A stretch of DNA of 64,000 nt from Planctomycetota bacterium. Lineage in GTDB: Bacteria; Planctomycetota; UBA1135; UBA2386. The translations under genes and the position numbers were made by a program. Below, piece by piece: positions 1-8,886 of this stretch; the stretch's first letter is position 1, and each line of letters begins with the position of its first letter. The DNA lies in NCBI GenBank assembly GCA_016713175.1, contig JADJPQ010000006.1, positions 1-64,000 on the forward strand, given 5' to 3'. The notes under the pieces are model-generated. The model saw nothing but the letters and a program-made list of their open reading frames with translations. It searched no databases and was not told where the DNA came from.

Positions 1-244
1 CATGGTGATGTAGCGGAAGATCACGCTCTTGCCCGAGACCGCCGACGCGACCCGTCGGGTCTTGAACTTGGCGGCCTTCAGCAGATCGGACAGCGCGTCC
101 TGCCGCGCCGATTCGGACGTGACGTCGACCTGGGCGTAGCCGGTGATCAGGAAGTCGTGCTTCTCCTGGGTCAGTTCGACGGCTGAGTGCAACTCAGTGC
201 CGATGTCGAGGTCCGACGATGCTCGCTGCTTTCTGCTTCAGCAT
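1..244 (-). CDS. pilM: Type IV pilus assembly protein PilM, N-terminal fragment (frameshifted)
   Basis: PilM is the cytoplasmic actin-like ATPase of the type IV pilus alignment complex. The start is the ATG at 244, preceded by GAAGGA. Read with one frame correction near residue 11, the protein begins MLKQKAASIVGLDIGTEL followed by AVELTQEK. This is the phosphate-1 signature of PilM/FtsA proteins (GLDIG, then VKAVEL-like). It continues with a segment ending SAVSGKSVIFRYITM, matching the PilM 'SxSGxSVIxRYI' region. The gene runs off the left edge, so only about 80 residues are seen. It is the last visible gene of the minus-strand rpoN cluster. The break is an extra C in a short C run and fits the indel-rich quality of this end of the sequence. 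Family assignment is fairly firm from the two motifs, but only a fragment is present. Confidence 0.6.
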
Positions 245-416
245 TGGGAACGTTCCTTCGGGGATGCCAGCCCGAGGCCCTATCGGCAGTTCCTGGTCGC
301 CGGATTGAGGCCTGCCAACGGTCGCGCGTTGCCCGCGGGCCCGGGCCGGTAGCGTTCCTGGACCCTCAGCCGCGAAAGCCGGGCGCGGCCCCGGGTCCGC
401 GAGCCGTCAGTCCTCG

Positions 417-699
417 CCGAAATTCGCCGCGATCAGCTGCCCGATCGCCCGCACCAGCTCGGCCGCATCCGGGCCGTCGGCGCGCAGTTCCGAGTTCGGT
501 GCCGCGTTCGGCAGCCAGCATCATCATCGCCATGATCGACTTGCCGTCGACGCGCTCGTCGCCATCGGTCCGCCCGACGGTCAGCCTCGCCACGCGAGCG
601 TTCGCCGTCTGCACGAACAGATGCGCCAGCCGAGCGCTGCGGGCCGTGCTTGTTCTGCAACGTCACGCGGGTCGTGCAAACCTGGCTCGGATCGCCCAT
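417..699 (-). CDS. ptsH: HPr-like phosphocarrier protein (frameshifted, active-site histidine not readable)
   Basis: HPr accepts phosphate on a histidine and passes it to PTS IIA domains. Here it lies just after ptsN, as in nitrogen-type PTS clusters. The start is ATG 699 (MGDPSQVCTTRVTLQNKHG). After a frame change the protein reads RSARLAHLFVQTANARV and then VDGKSIMAMMMLAAERG, the regulatory-serine region of HPr (GKSIM, Ser46 type). After another frame change near residue 75 it ends LIAANFGED. The total of about 94 residues is normal for HPr. The segment that should read GLHARP is missing: the sequence passes from KHG to a proline-arginine-serine stretch, consistent with loss of about 11 bases. 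As written, the phosphorylatable His is therefore absent. This may be a sequence error, since all genes here carry breaks. Confidence 0.7.
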
Positions 700-748
700 G
701 GTCTCGTGGAACAACGGTGGTTCTGCGACTGGCGGAGGTACGGGGCGC

Positions 749-1281
749 TCAGGTCTTGGGCGTCATCTCGCGCAGCAGTTCGCGCAACGCCGCCTCGTCG
801 CGGGCATCGAGGAAGAAGCGCCGGAAATAGGCCGAACGCGCCAGCGTCGAGATCCAACGCAGGCACTGCAGGTGGTTCTCCGGTTCACCGCTCGGCACCA
901 GAGAACATGATGTGCGCCGGCCGACCGTCGATCGCCCGCCACTCGATTCCGGGCTTTGCTGCGCGCCAGCACCAGCGCCGTCTGTGACGTCGTCTTCCTT
1001 AGCGTGCAGCACCGCCACGCCGTTGCCGAGGCCGGTGCTGCCGATCGACTTCGCGTTCGGCCAGCTTCTTGGCCAGGGCGGTTTGGCCGCTGCTTGCCGA
1101 ACAGACCGGCCCCGTGGGCGTTCTTCAGCGGCTCGCCAGGCGCTGCGTCCTTAGATGCTGGCCGCGATCTCCGCGACGATGCCGAAGGCGGCGACCAGCT
1201 TCCGGATCGTATTGCAGGTTGGAAAGCGAAAGGGGCGCTTCGTCTTAGCCCTTCAGCGCGTCAAACGGACAACGTCCTCAT
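749..1281 (-). CDS. ptsN: PTS IIA-like nitrogen regulatory protein PtsN (frameshifted)
   Basis: Fructose/mannitol-type EIIA domain, the phosphoacceptor of the nitrogen PTS, which regulates rather than transports. The chosen start is ATG 1281, preceded by GAGGAGA. Fragments in successive frames give LVAAFGIVAEIAASI near the N-terminus, then ALAKKLAERE, STGLGNGVAVLHAK, an IDGRPAH segment and a C-terminus REMTPKT. The LHAK histidine aligns with the phosphorylated His of PtsN (GxGxAxPH), and the 'HLQCLRWISTLAR' stretch matches the conserved late helix. At least three frame corrections are needed. The gene follows hpf by 25 bases and precedes ptsH by 49, the classic order downstream of rpoN. I regard it as a real gene damaged only in this sequence. 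Confidence 0.7.
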
Positions 1282-1306
1282 GCGTCTCCTCATCCCCGAT
1301 CAGGCC

Positions 1307-1659
1307 TTACCTTGCCAGCAGAACAAGGTTGTGCGCCGCCCCGCCTGCTTGTGGTCCTTCCAGTTTCTCCTTCTGCTTCTTCAACTGCTTCTCCATCTTC
1401 TGCGCTCAGCTGGTCGATCGTGGCCGCGAACGACCGGGCCCGGTCACAGGCCGCAGCAGCGCGCCGCGCCGCATGTGCGCCGATCGGTTGGACCTCCCCC
1501 CGGTTCTCGTGCGCATGGTCGGCGATGACCTCGATGCGCTCAGGCCGATCGTTGTAGCGGGCGGGGCGGCCAGCTTCTTCAGCGCGTGGCTCTGCATCCG
1601 TTCGGTGATGGTCGTGACGCCCCTTGAACTCGATCGCGACGGCGCTTGGTTTCGCTCAT
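1307..1659 (-). CDS. hpf: Ribosome hibernation promoting factor HPF/YfiA (frameshifted)
   Basis: HPF binds the 30S subunit in stationary phase and stabilises inactive ribosomes. The start is ATG 1659 (MSETK). Joining frames gives VTTITERMQSHALKKLA, RYNDRPERIEVIADHAHENR, then FAATIDQLSA and KMEKQLKKQKEKLEG, ending at a TAA at 1307. This reproduces the family pattern: an N-terminal beta-alpha unit with 'xITxxxxxxxxKKLxxL', and the helix 'DxxxAIDxxxxKLExQLxKxKEKL'. The length of about 117 residues marks the short form without the dimerisation extension. Position between truA and ptsN fits the rpoN-hpf-ptsN arrangement common in Gram-negative genomes. Two or three indels interrupt it here. Confidence 0.68.
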
Positions 1660-1740
1660 TCTGCCATCTGATCAGCGATGGTCGTGGCAAGCGCGACTCT
1701 CACCTGGCGGTGGCGCCGGCTCCACGGCAGCAACTGCGGC

Positions 1741-2490
1741 TCATCGCACCGACAGCAGGTACGATCCGCCGGCCGGCGCAATCGCCCCGGCTCCCGCCGC
1801 CGATCAGCCGCCGCCAACGTCGCCGACCCACGCCGGCGACCGCCGGCAAACCCGACGTCGAGCAACGTTCCGGCGATCGTGCGCACCATGACATGTCAGG
1901 AACCCTCCCCCTGGACGCACAGGTCGAAGCCGTGGCGGCGGCTGCGGCGCGCGCGCTGCCAAGTGGATCCGTTCGCAACGTCCGGACGGTGCCGTGCCGG
2001 CGCACGTGCCCGATTGGTCGCGAACGACGCGAAGTCGTGCCGACCGCGCAGCAACGCGGCTGCCGCGCGCATCGCCGGCAGGTCCACCGCGCGGCGCACC
2101 CAATGGTAGTAGCCTCGCGCGATCGCCGGCCCGCACCGGTGAGGCCACGACGCGATAGACGTAGCGCTTGCCCTTGGCGTGGAACCGCGCGTGGAACCCA
2201 TCGGGCGCCGGTTGGACCGCCTGCACGGCGATGTCCGGCTGCAGGTTGGCGTTCATCGCCAACCGCAACAGGCCCGGCTCCCAGACCCGCGGCAGCACGA
2301 CGTGCGCTGCCATCGCCAACGCATGCACACCGGCATCCGGTGCGACCGGCGCCTTCCATGGATCGGCCCGCCCGAAATCCGCACCGCCGCCCGTTCGACG
2401 CGTTCCTGCACGGTGTCCTGGCCGGCCTGGCGTTGCCAGCCGGCGTAAGGGCAAACCGTCGTAAGCGATGGTCAGCAGGTAGGTCGGCAC
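1741..2490 (-). CDS. truA: tRNA pseudouridine(38-40) synthase TruA (frameshifted)
   Basis: TruA converts U38-U40 of the tRNA anticodon arm to pseudouridine. The GTG at 2490 starts VPTYLLTIAYDG, the TruA N-terminus. Later segments in changing frames give APDAGVHALAMAAHVVL (the catalytic Asp lies in the DAGVHA motif), LAMNANLQPDIAVQAVQ, a PDGFHARFHAKGKRYVYRV block and MVRTIAGTLLDVG. The end is AIAPAGGSYLLSVR with TGA at 1741. These are the conserved TruA blocks in the right order, and the total of about 250 residues is normal. Several single-base indels break the frame. The preceding membrane-protein gene ends 31 bases upstream, so cotranscription is likely. The identity is secure despite the breaks. 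Confidence 0.75.
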
Positions 2491-2521
2491 CGCCCGCAGA
2501 TTACCAGCGCGGCGCCGAACG

Positions 2522-3135
2522 TCAGTTGCGCGTCCAGATCCAGGTGAACGCCATGCCGACGCCACCCAGCGCGGCGCCGATGCCGGCGAACACCGGATTG
2601 GCGAGCGTGACCCGAACCCGCAGCCGCGCCGCCGATGCCGACTGCCAGCACGAGGAATGGCAACGCCGCACCCGAACGCCCAACCGCGGCGGCTGCCGGA
2701 ACCAGGCTGCGGCCGCGGCGCATCGAGCATCTTGCCGCGCTTCGCCCGCCGGCGCCGGCGTTAGCACCGTCGGCGCTGCCGGCACCGCCAGGCGCGGCGC
2801 GGCGCCGGGTGCCGTCACCGCCGGCTTGCGCCCGCAAGTCGGTCGCGCTCACGGCCCGTTCGGGTCGTCGCGCCGTCGTGCGCCGGCGCCGGATCGTCCG
2901 GCACCTCGCCCAGGATGTCGGCACCGAAGTCGAGGCCGGACTCGGCGCCGCCCGGCGACAACAACCCGCCGCCGCCGTCGGTCGGCAGATCAACTCGAGT
3001 CGGCCGCCGGCGGCGCGCTACCGTGTCGAACAGGATGTCGTCCGCCGCCGGTTCGGCTGCCGGCTCGCCAGGCTTGCCGAGTTTGACCTGTCCGAACGAA
3101 TACGGGTCGTGCTGCTTGTGTTTCTTGCTGCTCAT
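2522..3135 (-). CDS. Small lineage-type membrane protein (frameshifted)
   Basis: I do not recognise the family. The ATG at 3135 overlaps the rpoN stop (ATGA), so the two genes are translationally coupled. The N-terminus is charged (MSSKKHKQHDPYSFGQ) and followed by a long low-complexity Pro/Ala/Gly/Asp region. After frame correction the C-terminal third holds two hydrophobic stretches, one containing LPFLVLAVGIGGAAAG and one VFAGIGAALGGVGMAFTWIW, then TRN and the stop at 2522. Predicted topology is a cytoplasmic or disordered N-terminal half with a C-terminal transmembrane hairpin. At least two indels interrupt the frame. Position between rpoN and truA gives no functional clue. Confidence 0.5.
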
Positions 3136-4516
3136 GCTCCGCCCTCGTGCCGCCGCCGCCGGTAGCTGGATGCGATGCCCAGCTCCTTGCGGTACTTCGT
3201 GACCGTCCGTCGCGCCACCTCGATGCCGCGTTGCCGAAGCGCCGCGACCAGGTCGTCGTCCGACAGCGGGTGCCGCTTGTCCCTCTTGCTCGATCAGTTC
3301 GCCGGGCCGTTGCGCGACCGCCATCTTGCCATGCCCCTGCTCGGCGACCGCATCGCCGCGACCGCCGTCGAAGAAGTCGCGCAGCAGGAACACGCCGCGT
3401 TCGGTCTGCACATGCTTTGCCGGCGATCGCCCGGCTGACCGTCGACGGGTGCAGGCGCCAGCCGCTCCGGCAATCTCGGCCATCCGCAGCGGCCGGATGC
3501 CGCCCGCCCTTCGATCAGGAACGGCTGCTGTTCGTGCATCACCGCGGCCACGACCGCCAGCAGCGTGTCCTGGCGTTGCGAGATCGCGCCGATCAGATCT
3601 TGGCCGAGCGCACCTTGGCGCGCAGATAGGCGCGCACCGAGCGGTCGACACTGCGGTCTTCGGCCAGCGACGCGTACTCCGGCGACACCGCCAGTTCCGG
3701 CAGACTCCGATCGTCGAGCGCGACCTTGACCTCGCCGTCCGCGAGCCAGGCGAAAGCCTCGGGCCGGACGGGGGCCGCCGCCTGCGTGCCGAACGCGGCG
3801 CCCGGGCGCGGATCAGTTCGCCGATCCGTCGGAGCAGCGCCTGCAGGTCGTCGAGCGAGATCGCCAGCGCGCGCCACTTCCGGCAGCACGTTGCGCGCCA
3901 GGGCATCGAGGTGTTCGCGGAGCAACCGTTCGATCGTCGGCAGGTCCGGATCGCCGGCGGCCTGCAGCAACATCGACTCGATCGGCGAACTGGCGCCGAT
4001 ACCGGCCGGCTGCAGCGACTGCAGGACGCCGGGAGGCCTCGGCCAGCAGTTCGAGCCGATCCCGCTCGCCGCCGCGATCTCGGCGACCGGCACGAGCAGC
4101 AGGCCCCGTTCATCGAGGTTCTCGGCCAACAAGATCACCGCCGCGGCGAAGCTCCTTCGGCAATCCTCCACGCCACTTGCAGGCTGGCGTAGTCGACCAG
4201 CGACCTGACTTCGGCGCCGGACTGGTTCTCCAGGAACGCCCGCTTGCCGTCCTCGCCGTCGTCGTCCCCACCGGATCCACGCGCCACCGGCTCCTGCCAG
4301 CGCTCTCCTCCCAGTCGGGCCGCGGCGGCGTGTCGCTGCCGGCAAACGCTTCGGCGACCGGCGCGACCTCGAGGGTCTCGTTCTGCTGCAGTTCCTCGTC
4401 GATGCGAGTCAACAGTTCGGCCGTGGCGAGCTGCAGGATCTCGATGGACTGCAGCATCTGCGGCGCAGCGCCATGCGCTGTTCCTGCCGCTGGCTCATGC
4501 GGACTTGCAGGCTCAT
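3132..4516 (-). CDS. rpoN: RNA polymerase sigma-54 factor RpoN (frameshifted)
   Basis: Sigma-54 directs RNA polymerase to -24/-12 promoters and needs AAA+ activators. The start chosen is ATG 4516 (MSLQVRMSQRQEQRMAL), because it leads, after one indel, into APQMLQSIEILQLATAELL, the conserved region I helix that contacts activators, followed by an ELQQNETLE block. The C-terminus, in one frame, carries LSDDDLVAALRQRGIEVARR and TVTKYRKELGIASSY, where ARRTVTKYR is the invariant RpoN box that reads the -24 element. The length of about 460 residues is normal. Several indels break the middle part, which is only partly readable (LRPLRMAEIA, a VDGQ-type segment). The stop overlaps the next ATG. Identity is secure from both termini. 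Confidence 0.78.
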
Positions 4517-4585
4517 GTTCCGGAACTCGGTCCATGCCGAGTTTCGACACTGCACCGGATTCTTGAGCAGTCCGCCCGCCGATCG

Positions 4586-5619
4586 CTACCGCTTCTTCTT
4601 GTGCGCCGGGCAGGCGGCGTTGGCGGCGTCGCAGGCGCCGCAGCCCGCAGATAGCCGAGCCGGCCGTTCTTCTCGATCACCGACGCGGCCTCGGCCGCGA
4701 TCTTGGCCGCCTTGGTACCGCTGAACGTACTGGCGATCGCCTTGTACTCCTTGTGTGCCTTGTCGTAGTCGCGGTTCTGGTCGAACTTCTGGGCGGCGGA
4801 GAGCTTCTGGCCGGCGGCGATCTCCCTCTTCAACTTCGGATCCTTCGCCAGTTCCTGCAGCTTCCCGGTCGCCTCCTCGGCGCGCGGCACCTTGGCGTAG
4901 CCGCGGGCCACCGCGTCGAAGGCTTCGAATGCCGCGAACGGATCACCGGCGGCGAGCCGGTCGATGCCATGGTCGACCAGGGTCGCAGCCTTGCCTTCGA
5001 TCTCGGTACACAGTTTCTCCGCCTGGGCCTGGGCTTCCGCCGACAGCTTGCCGTCAGTCAGCAGCTTCTTGCACTCGGCAAACGCGCCGCCAAAGTCTTT
5101 GGCCCCGAGCTTCTTGGCCACACCCTCCAGGCCCTTGGCGTAAGTCGCCGGCCGGGCGTTGGCCAGTGCCTGGGCAAGCGTCGGCTCGTCCAGTTCGGTC
5201 GGCAGCCCGGTCCACAGCACCTTGCCGTCCGGATCGATCAGCAGGGCGCTCGGGATCATGCGGACCGCCCAGGCCTGGTTCCAACCGATCGCGATCGGGT
5301 AGGTCACTTTCTGCGCCGCGATGAACTTGGTGACCTCCTTGTTCTCGTCGCTGGTGACACCGACAACCACCAGACCCTCGGGGTAGCGCTTTTCGTGCAG
5401 CGCGTTCAGGCACTCGACCTGACCGATGCTGGCTTTGGAATCGGCCGCCCAGAAGGTCAGCAGCACGGCCGAACCCCGCAACTGGCCCAGGCGCTGGGCC
5501 GGCAGATCACCGAAGTTGAACCGGGAGTCGAAACTCAACTCGGGAGCCTCGGCACCGACCTTGACCTGGGCCGAGACGGCAACGCCGAGCAACAACGCGG
5601 ACAGGAGTGGAAATCGCAT
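4586..5619 (-). CDS. Secreted TlpA/ResA-type thioredoxin-fold protein lacking CxxC
   Basis: The start is ATG 5619, with AGGAGG seven bases upstream, giving a signal peptide MRFPLLSALLLGVAVSA and glutamine as the first mature residue. Residues 20-170 form a TlpA/AhpC-like thioredoxin fold (VLLTFWAADSKASIGQVECL, then GLVVVGVTSDEN, then IPSALLIDPDGKVLWTG with the cis-Pro). The usual FWAxWCxPC is replaced by FWAADSKAS, so the canonical redox cysteines are absent. The C-terminal half is a lysine/alanine-rich helical region of TPR-like character. A missing base near 4640 shifts the frame; corrected, the protein ends in a cysteine cluster (GCGACDAANAACPAHKKKR). It probably serves as a binding or scaffold protein outside the cytoplasm. 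It stands first in the minus-strand run leading into rpoN. Confidence 0.72.
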
Positions 5620-5687
5620 GCGTCCTCCTATGGACGTCCCGTAGACGGGTAGTGTTGCAGGAGATTCCCGTTCCGTCCACACCCCCT

Positions 5688-5857
5688 GACTTGGGTTGCT
5701 TGGGTTCTCGGGTTCCTTTCGCAACCGCCGTTACGTCCGTCGCCACCATGAGCCAACGCGGTCCTCGGTCTGCTCGGCATACGGGACCTGGGTAGTCCGC
5801 CACGACGACGAACACTCGAGCCGCAGCGGCAGTCCGTTCAACAGCATCTGTAGCCGC
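5688..5857 (-). repeat. Direct repeat copy A (decayed methyltransferase 3' end)
   Basis: This segment matches 12255-12425 with about six differences in 170 bases. In copy B the sequence forms the last codons, stop and 3' flank of the methyltransferase gene at 12298-13134. A further block at 5858-5889 matches 12567-12598, so relative to copy B there is an internal deletion of about 140 bases; after 5889 the similarity fades. Copy A is therefore the remnant of a second copy of that gene end, in the same orientation, lying just upstream of the tlpA-like gene. Confidence 0.8.
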
Positions 5858-5889
5858 GGAACAGCATCGACAGGAGGTCCTGCGTCGGC

Positions 5890-6217
5890 GGAACTGCTGA
5901 CCGACGTCGCACAACAAGCAGGCTCACCGCGGCAGGCGCGAGCGACCGATCTTCGCCTCGCGGTGCGACGTCGACACCAGGTGACGGGGCCGGAAAGACG
6001 CGTGGCCGCAGCGCAGGCATCGGCGAGGAAAACGCGCTTCGGGAGTTCTCACGGCCAAGCGGCGGTGGTCTGAACGCAGCGCCTGAACCAGGGCATTTAT
6101 CCCGGATCGGCCGGCCCCTGCCTCGCCGCCAATCGCCTGGTTCGCCGCACGAATCGCCATCGCCGCACCACCCGACCGGCGAAAACCCCCGTTGTTTCAC
6201 CGATCCCGAGTGGCACC
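5890..6217. other. Gene-poor stretch upstream of gntR
   Basis: I see no supported gene here. The open frames on either strand are arginine/proline-rich shadows without a recognisable domain or a convincing ribosome binding site. The sequence may be further decayed remnant of the methyltransferase copy, but no alignment can be followed by eye beyond 5889. Confidence 0.4.
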
Positions 6218-6254
6218 TTGACGGTCTCCTATTGATCTAGTCCACTAGATCAAT
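6218..6254 (+). promoter_or_regulatory. gntR promoter region with perfect palindromic operator
   Basis: A perfect inverted repeat, ATTGATCTAG - TCCA - CTAGATCAAT, spans 6231-6254 and ends one base before the gntR ATG. A TTGACG hexamer at 6218-6223 could serve as the -35 box, which would place the palindrome over the -10 and start region. This is the expected place for an autorepressor site of a GntR-family protein. No Shine-Dalgarno sequence fits between palindrome and ATG, so the transcript may be leaderless. Site and arms are seen directly; binding by the adjacent regulator is inference. Confidence 0.7.
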
Positions 6255-6255
6255 C

Positions 6256-7125
6256 ATGTCTGGACGCGTCCTTGCCCAAGCTCGTGCCACTGCCGCGCTG
6301 TGGCGTGCACTGGCGCGGCGGCTCGATCGCTCGGCACCGACGCCGCTCTATCACCAGTTGGCGGCAGCGCTGCGGTGGGAGATCGGGATGGGGCGACTCA
6401 CCAGCGAGCGGCCCCTACTCCCGATCCGCGCCGCCGCGGCCGAGCTGGCGGTGAACTACCACACCGTGCGCCAGGCCTACGCAGAACTCGTCCGCCTTGG
6501 CGTGGCGACGTCCGTGCGTCGGCGTGGTACCGTGGTGCGAGACGACGCACTCCCCCGGTATCCGGTCGCCGGCTCGGACTCGTGCGTCGCGGCGGAGTGC
6601 AACTTCTCGCAGGCGGCGCAGCTCGCCCGCGAACTGCACGACGCTGCAGGCGCGCCCGTGGTGCCGTGGCAGCTGGATTGGCCTGAGCCACCGCCCGGAA
6701 AGCTGGTCACGACGACCTTCCATGCAGGCGAGGTGCGCAGCCGCTGGCCCCTGCGGCAGGTCTGCGACGTGCCACTCGCCCCACACGAAAGCCTGGCGGA
6801 GCTGATCCAAGCCCGAGCTGCGGCGCTGCGGCTAGAGCAGGCGGTGGTGGTCGAGCGCGATCCTGACACCGGCTGTGCGCTCGCAGCGGAGGTCGCGCCG
6901 CTGCTGCGCGCCAGCGGCCTCGACTGGCGGGCCGCGACCGCCACGAGCTTCCCGAAACTGCTTGCTCGGAGTGCACGCGCAGTGGTGCTCGTGGCTCCAC
7001 GGGTGTTCGACGGACTGCCCTGGCGCCTGCAATCGCATCCGCGCGTGATCGAAGTCCGCTGTGTCGTCGCGCCGCGGGCCTGGCCTCGGCTGCACGCTTT
7101 TCTCGCCAAGCCCACGGGACGCTGA
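6256..7125 (+). CDS. GntR-family transcriptional regulator
   Basis: The 289-residue protein has an N-terminal winged helix-turn-helix at about residues 27-97: APTPLYHQLAAALRWEI, then LAVNYHTVRQAYAELVRLG as the recognition helix, then RRRGTVV as the wing. This is the GntR signature. The C-terminal 190 residues do not match the FadR, UTRA or aminotransferase effector domains I know, so the ligand is unknown. The ATG lies one base after a perfect 10-bp-arm palindrome, suggesting autoregulation. It ends three bases before the serine hydrolase gene on the same strand, so the two form a transcription unit and the hydrolase is the likely regulated function. Confidence 0.82.
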   Translation: MSGRVLAQARATAALWRALARRLDRSAPTPLYHQLAAALRWEIGMGRLTSERPLLPIRAAAAELAVNYHTVRQAYAELVRLGVATSVRRRGTVVRDDALPRYPVAGSDSCVAAECNFSQAAQLARELHDAAGAPVVPWQLDWPEPPPGKLVTTTFHAGEVRSRWPLRQVCDVPLAPHESLAELIQARAAALRLEQAVVVERDPDTGCALAAEVAPLLRASGLDWRAATATSFPKLLARSARAVVLVAPRVFDGLPWRLQSHPRVIEVRCVVAPRAWPRLHAFLAKPTGR

Positions 7126-7128
7126 GCC

Positions 7129-8886
7129 ATGCACACGTCGCACATCGCCGCCCTCGCCATCACGACCCTGGCCTTCCGCGCTGCCGCACAAGAGACGGGT
7201 TCCCAACCCTTCACCCAAGAACGCATCGATGCGATGGTCGTGGAGGAGGCCATGACCCGCGGCGTTCCCGGTTTGGGCGTCACGATCGTCGCAAACGGGC
7301 AGGTCCTCATGTGCCGCGGCTACGGCGTGGCGGACGTGCGCACCAGCAGCCCGGTGACCTCGGCAACCGTGTTCAACATCGCGTCGGTGACCAAGCCACT
7401 GACCGCGATCCTCGCACTGGACCTCGTCGATCGCGGAGTGCTCGACCTCGACACGCGCGCGCGAACGCTCCTGGCCTGGCTGCCCGCGTCGTTTGCCGAC
7501 ATCACGGTCGCGCAGCTCCTCTCGCACACCTCAGGCATCGTGCGGGACGTGCGTCGGGACAACGCCGACGACCCGAGTGGCGAAGAGTACCGCGAGCGCA
7601 TCGCCGCGGCGGACTGCGCCTTCGCCGCCGGCGCGCGGTGGGAGTACAGCAACACGGGATACGCCGTGCTGGGCTTTCTGGCCGAGGCCGCGGCCGGGAT
7701 GCCGCTCGACGAACTGCTGCGTCAGCGGATCTTCACGCCGGCGCGCATGGACCAGGCCACGTATCGCACCGCCATCGTCGATCCTGGACGCGCGCAACCG
7801 CACCAGGTCGTCGGGTCGCGCGCCGTCCCCGTGCCTTACGTCAGCGGCGGTTTCGGATCCGGCGGCATCGCGCTGAGTGCCGCGGACCTCGCGAACTTCG
7901 CCGTCGCGCTCCAACGCGGCCAACTCTTGTCTGCCGCACGCCTGGCCCAAGCGTCGACGCCGGCGCGCCTGGCCTCCGGTGAAGAGGCGCGCTGCTCGGT
8001 GCTCAGCGACGACGACCGCTATGGCTATGGCTGGTTCTTGTCAGCCATGGCCGGCCACCGGCTGCTCACGCACGGCGGCGCCATTCAAGGCTTCTCCGCC
8101 AACCTCTACCACTTCCCAGCCGAGAGGCTCACCATCGCGGTGGTTGCCAACTGCAAAGCCCGCGACGATGGTCAGGCGCCGGTCGATCCACTCTGCCGCC
8201 GCCTCGCCACGTTCTGCTTGCAGGAGGGGCGCGCCGTAGCCGCTGCCAACGCCGAGGCGGCGACGCTGCGTTCGGAACTGGCGGTGGCGGCCGCCCGTTT
8301 GTCGACCGCCGTGATGGCCGGTGATGCGCAGGCACTGCGCGCGACCAACTTGACCGTCAGCCCCAACCGCGTCTTCCACCGCTTCTATGGTGAGCGCGTG
8401 ACTCGTCACGGTGACATCGCCACCGAGCACGCGACCTGGTACGAGCGCCACCTCGAAGGCGCGGGCCACGCGGCGCGCACCGGCCACTGCCTGAACCTGT
8501 GGCGGCGTGCGGATCGGGAATGGGCTCTGGTCGAGAGCGTCCCCTTCCCCCAGGTGCCGCCGCCCACACCGACGACGCCCGCCAACGCCGAAGCTGCCGC
8601 CGTTCGCGCCGCCGTGCTGGACTACGTCGAGGGCATCTACGGTGCCGATGTGGAGCGCGTCGCCCGGAGCGTCCACCCGACCCTGGCCAAGCGCGGCTAC
8701 TGGCGCGAGCCCGGTAACGACGACTACAGCAGCGAACCCATGACGCACGAGCAGCTCTTGGCGACGACCCGGACCTACAACCAGGACCGTCGTCCGATGG
8801 GGAGCGCACCGCGCGAAGTCACGGTCTTCGAAGTGCTCGACCAGACCGCCTCCGCCCGGTTGGTCGCCCAGTGGGGCATCGACTAA
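7129..8886 (+). CDS. Secreted beta-lactamase-fold serine hydrolase with NTF2-like tail (tail truncated by a stop)
   Basis: Signal peptide (residues 1-20, cleavage AAA/Q) then a class C beta-lactamase/DD-peptidase fold. The catalytic SxxK is SVTK at 86-89, the YxN motif is YSN at 173-175, and HGG lies at 315-317. The substrate cannot be told from the sequence; relatives include esterases, D-aminopeptidases and peptidoglycan enzymes. Residues about 370-480 and 500-585 look like two NTF2/SnoaL-like domains. The last one stops early: after VAQWGID comes TAA, yet the same frame continues FHLARIEGRWQIVNVIWQ to a TAG at 8961. That is the usual end of the lumazine-binding NTF2 family, where Tyr normally sits at the stop position. 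A TAC/TAT to TAA change is likely. Cotranscribed with the GntR gene. Confidence 0.83.
   Translation: MHTSHIAALAITTLAFRAAAQETGSQPFTQERIDAMVVEEAMTRGVPGLGVTIVANGQVLMCRGYGVADVRTSSPVTSATVFNIASVTKPLTAILALDLVDRGVLDLDTRARTLLAWLPASFADITVAQLLSHTSGIVRDVRRDNADDPSGEEYRERIAAADCAFAAGARWEYSNTGYAVLGFLAEAAAGMPLDELLRQRIFTPARMDQATYRTAIVDPGRAQPHQVVGSRAVPVPYVSGGFGSGGIALSAADLANFAVALQRGQLLSAARLAQASTPARLASGEEARCSVLSDDDRYGYGWFLSAMAGHRLLTHGGAIQGFSANLYHFPAERLTIAVVANCKARDDGQAPVDPLCRRLATFCLQEGRAVAAANAEAATLRSELAVAAARLSTAVMAGDAQALRATNLTVSPNRVFHRFYGERVTRHGDIATEHATWYERHLEGAGHAARTGHCLNLWRRADREWALVESVPFPQVPPPTPTTPANAEAAAVRAAVLDYVEGIYGADVERVARSVHPTLAKRGYWREPGNDDYSSEPMTHEQLLATTRTYNQDRRPMGSAPREVTVFEVLDQTASARLVAQWGID

Noticed and set aside
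8884..8886. Stop-codon read-through or recoding at the hydrolase TAA
   Set aside because: No recoding context is visible and a single base change explains the stop.
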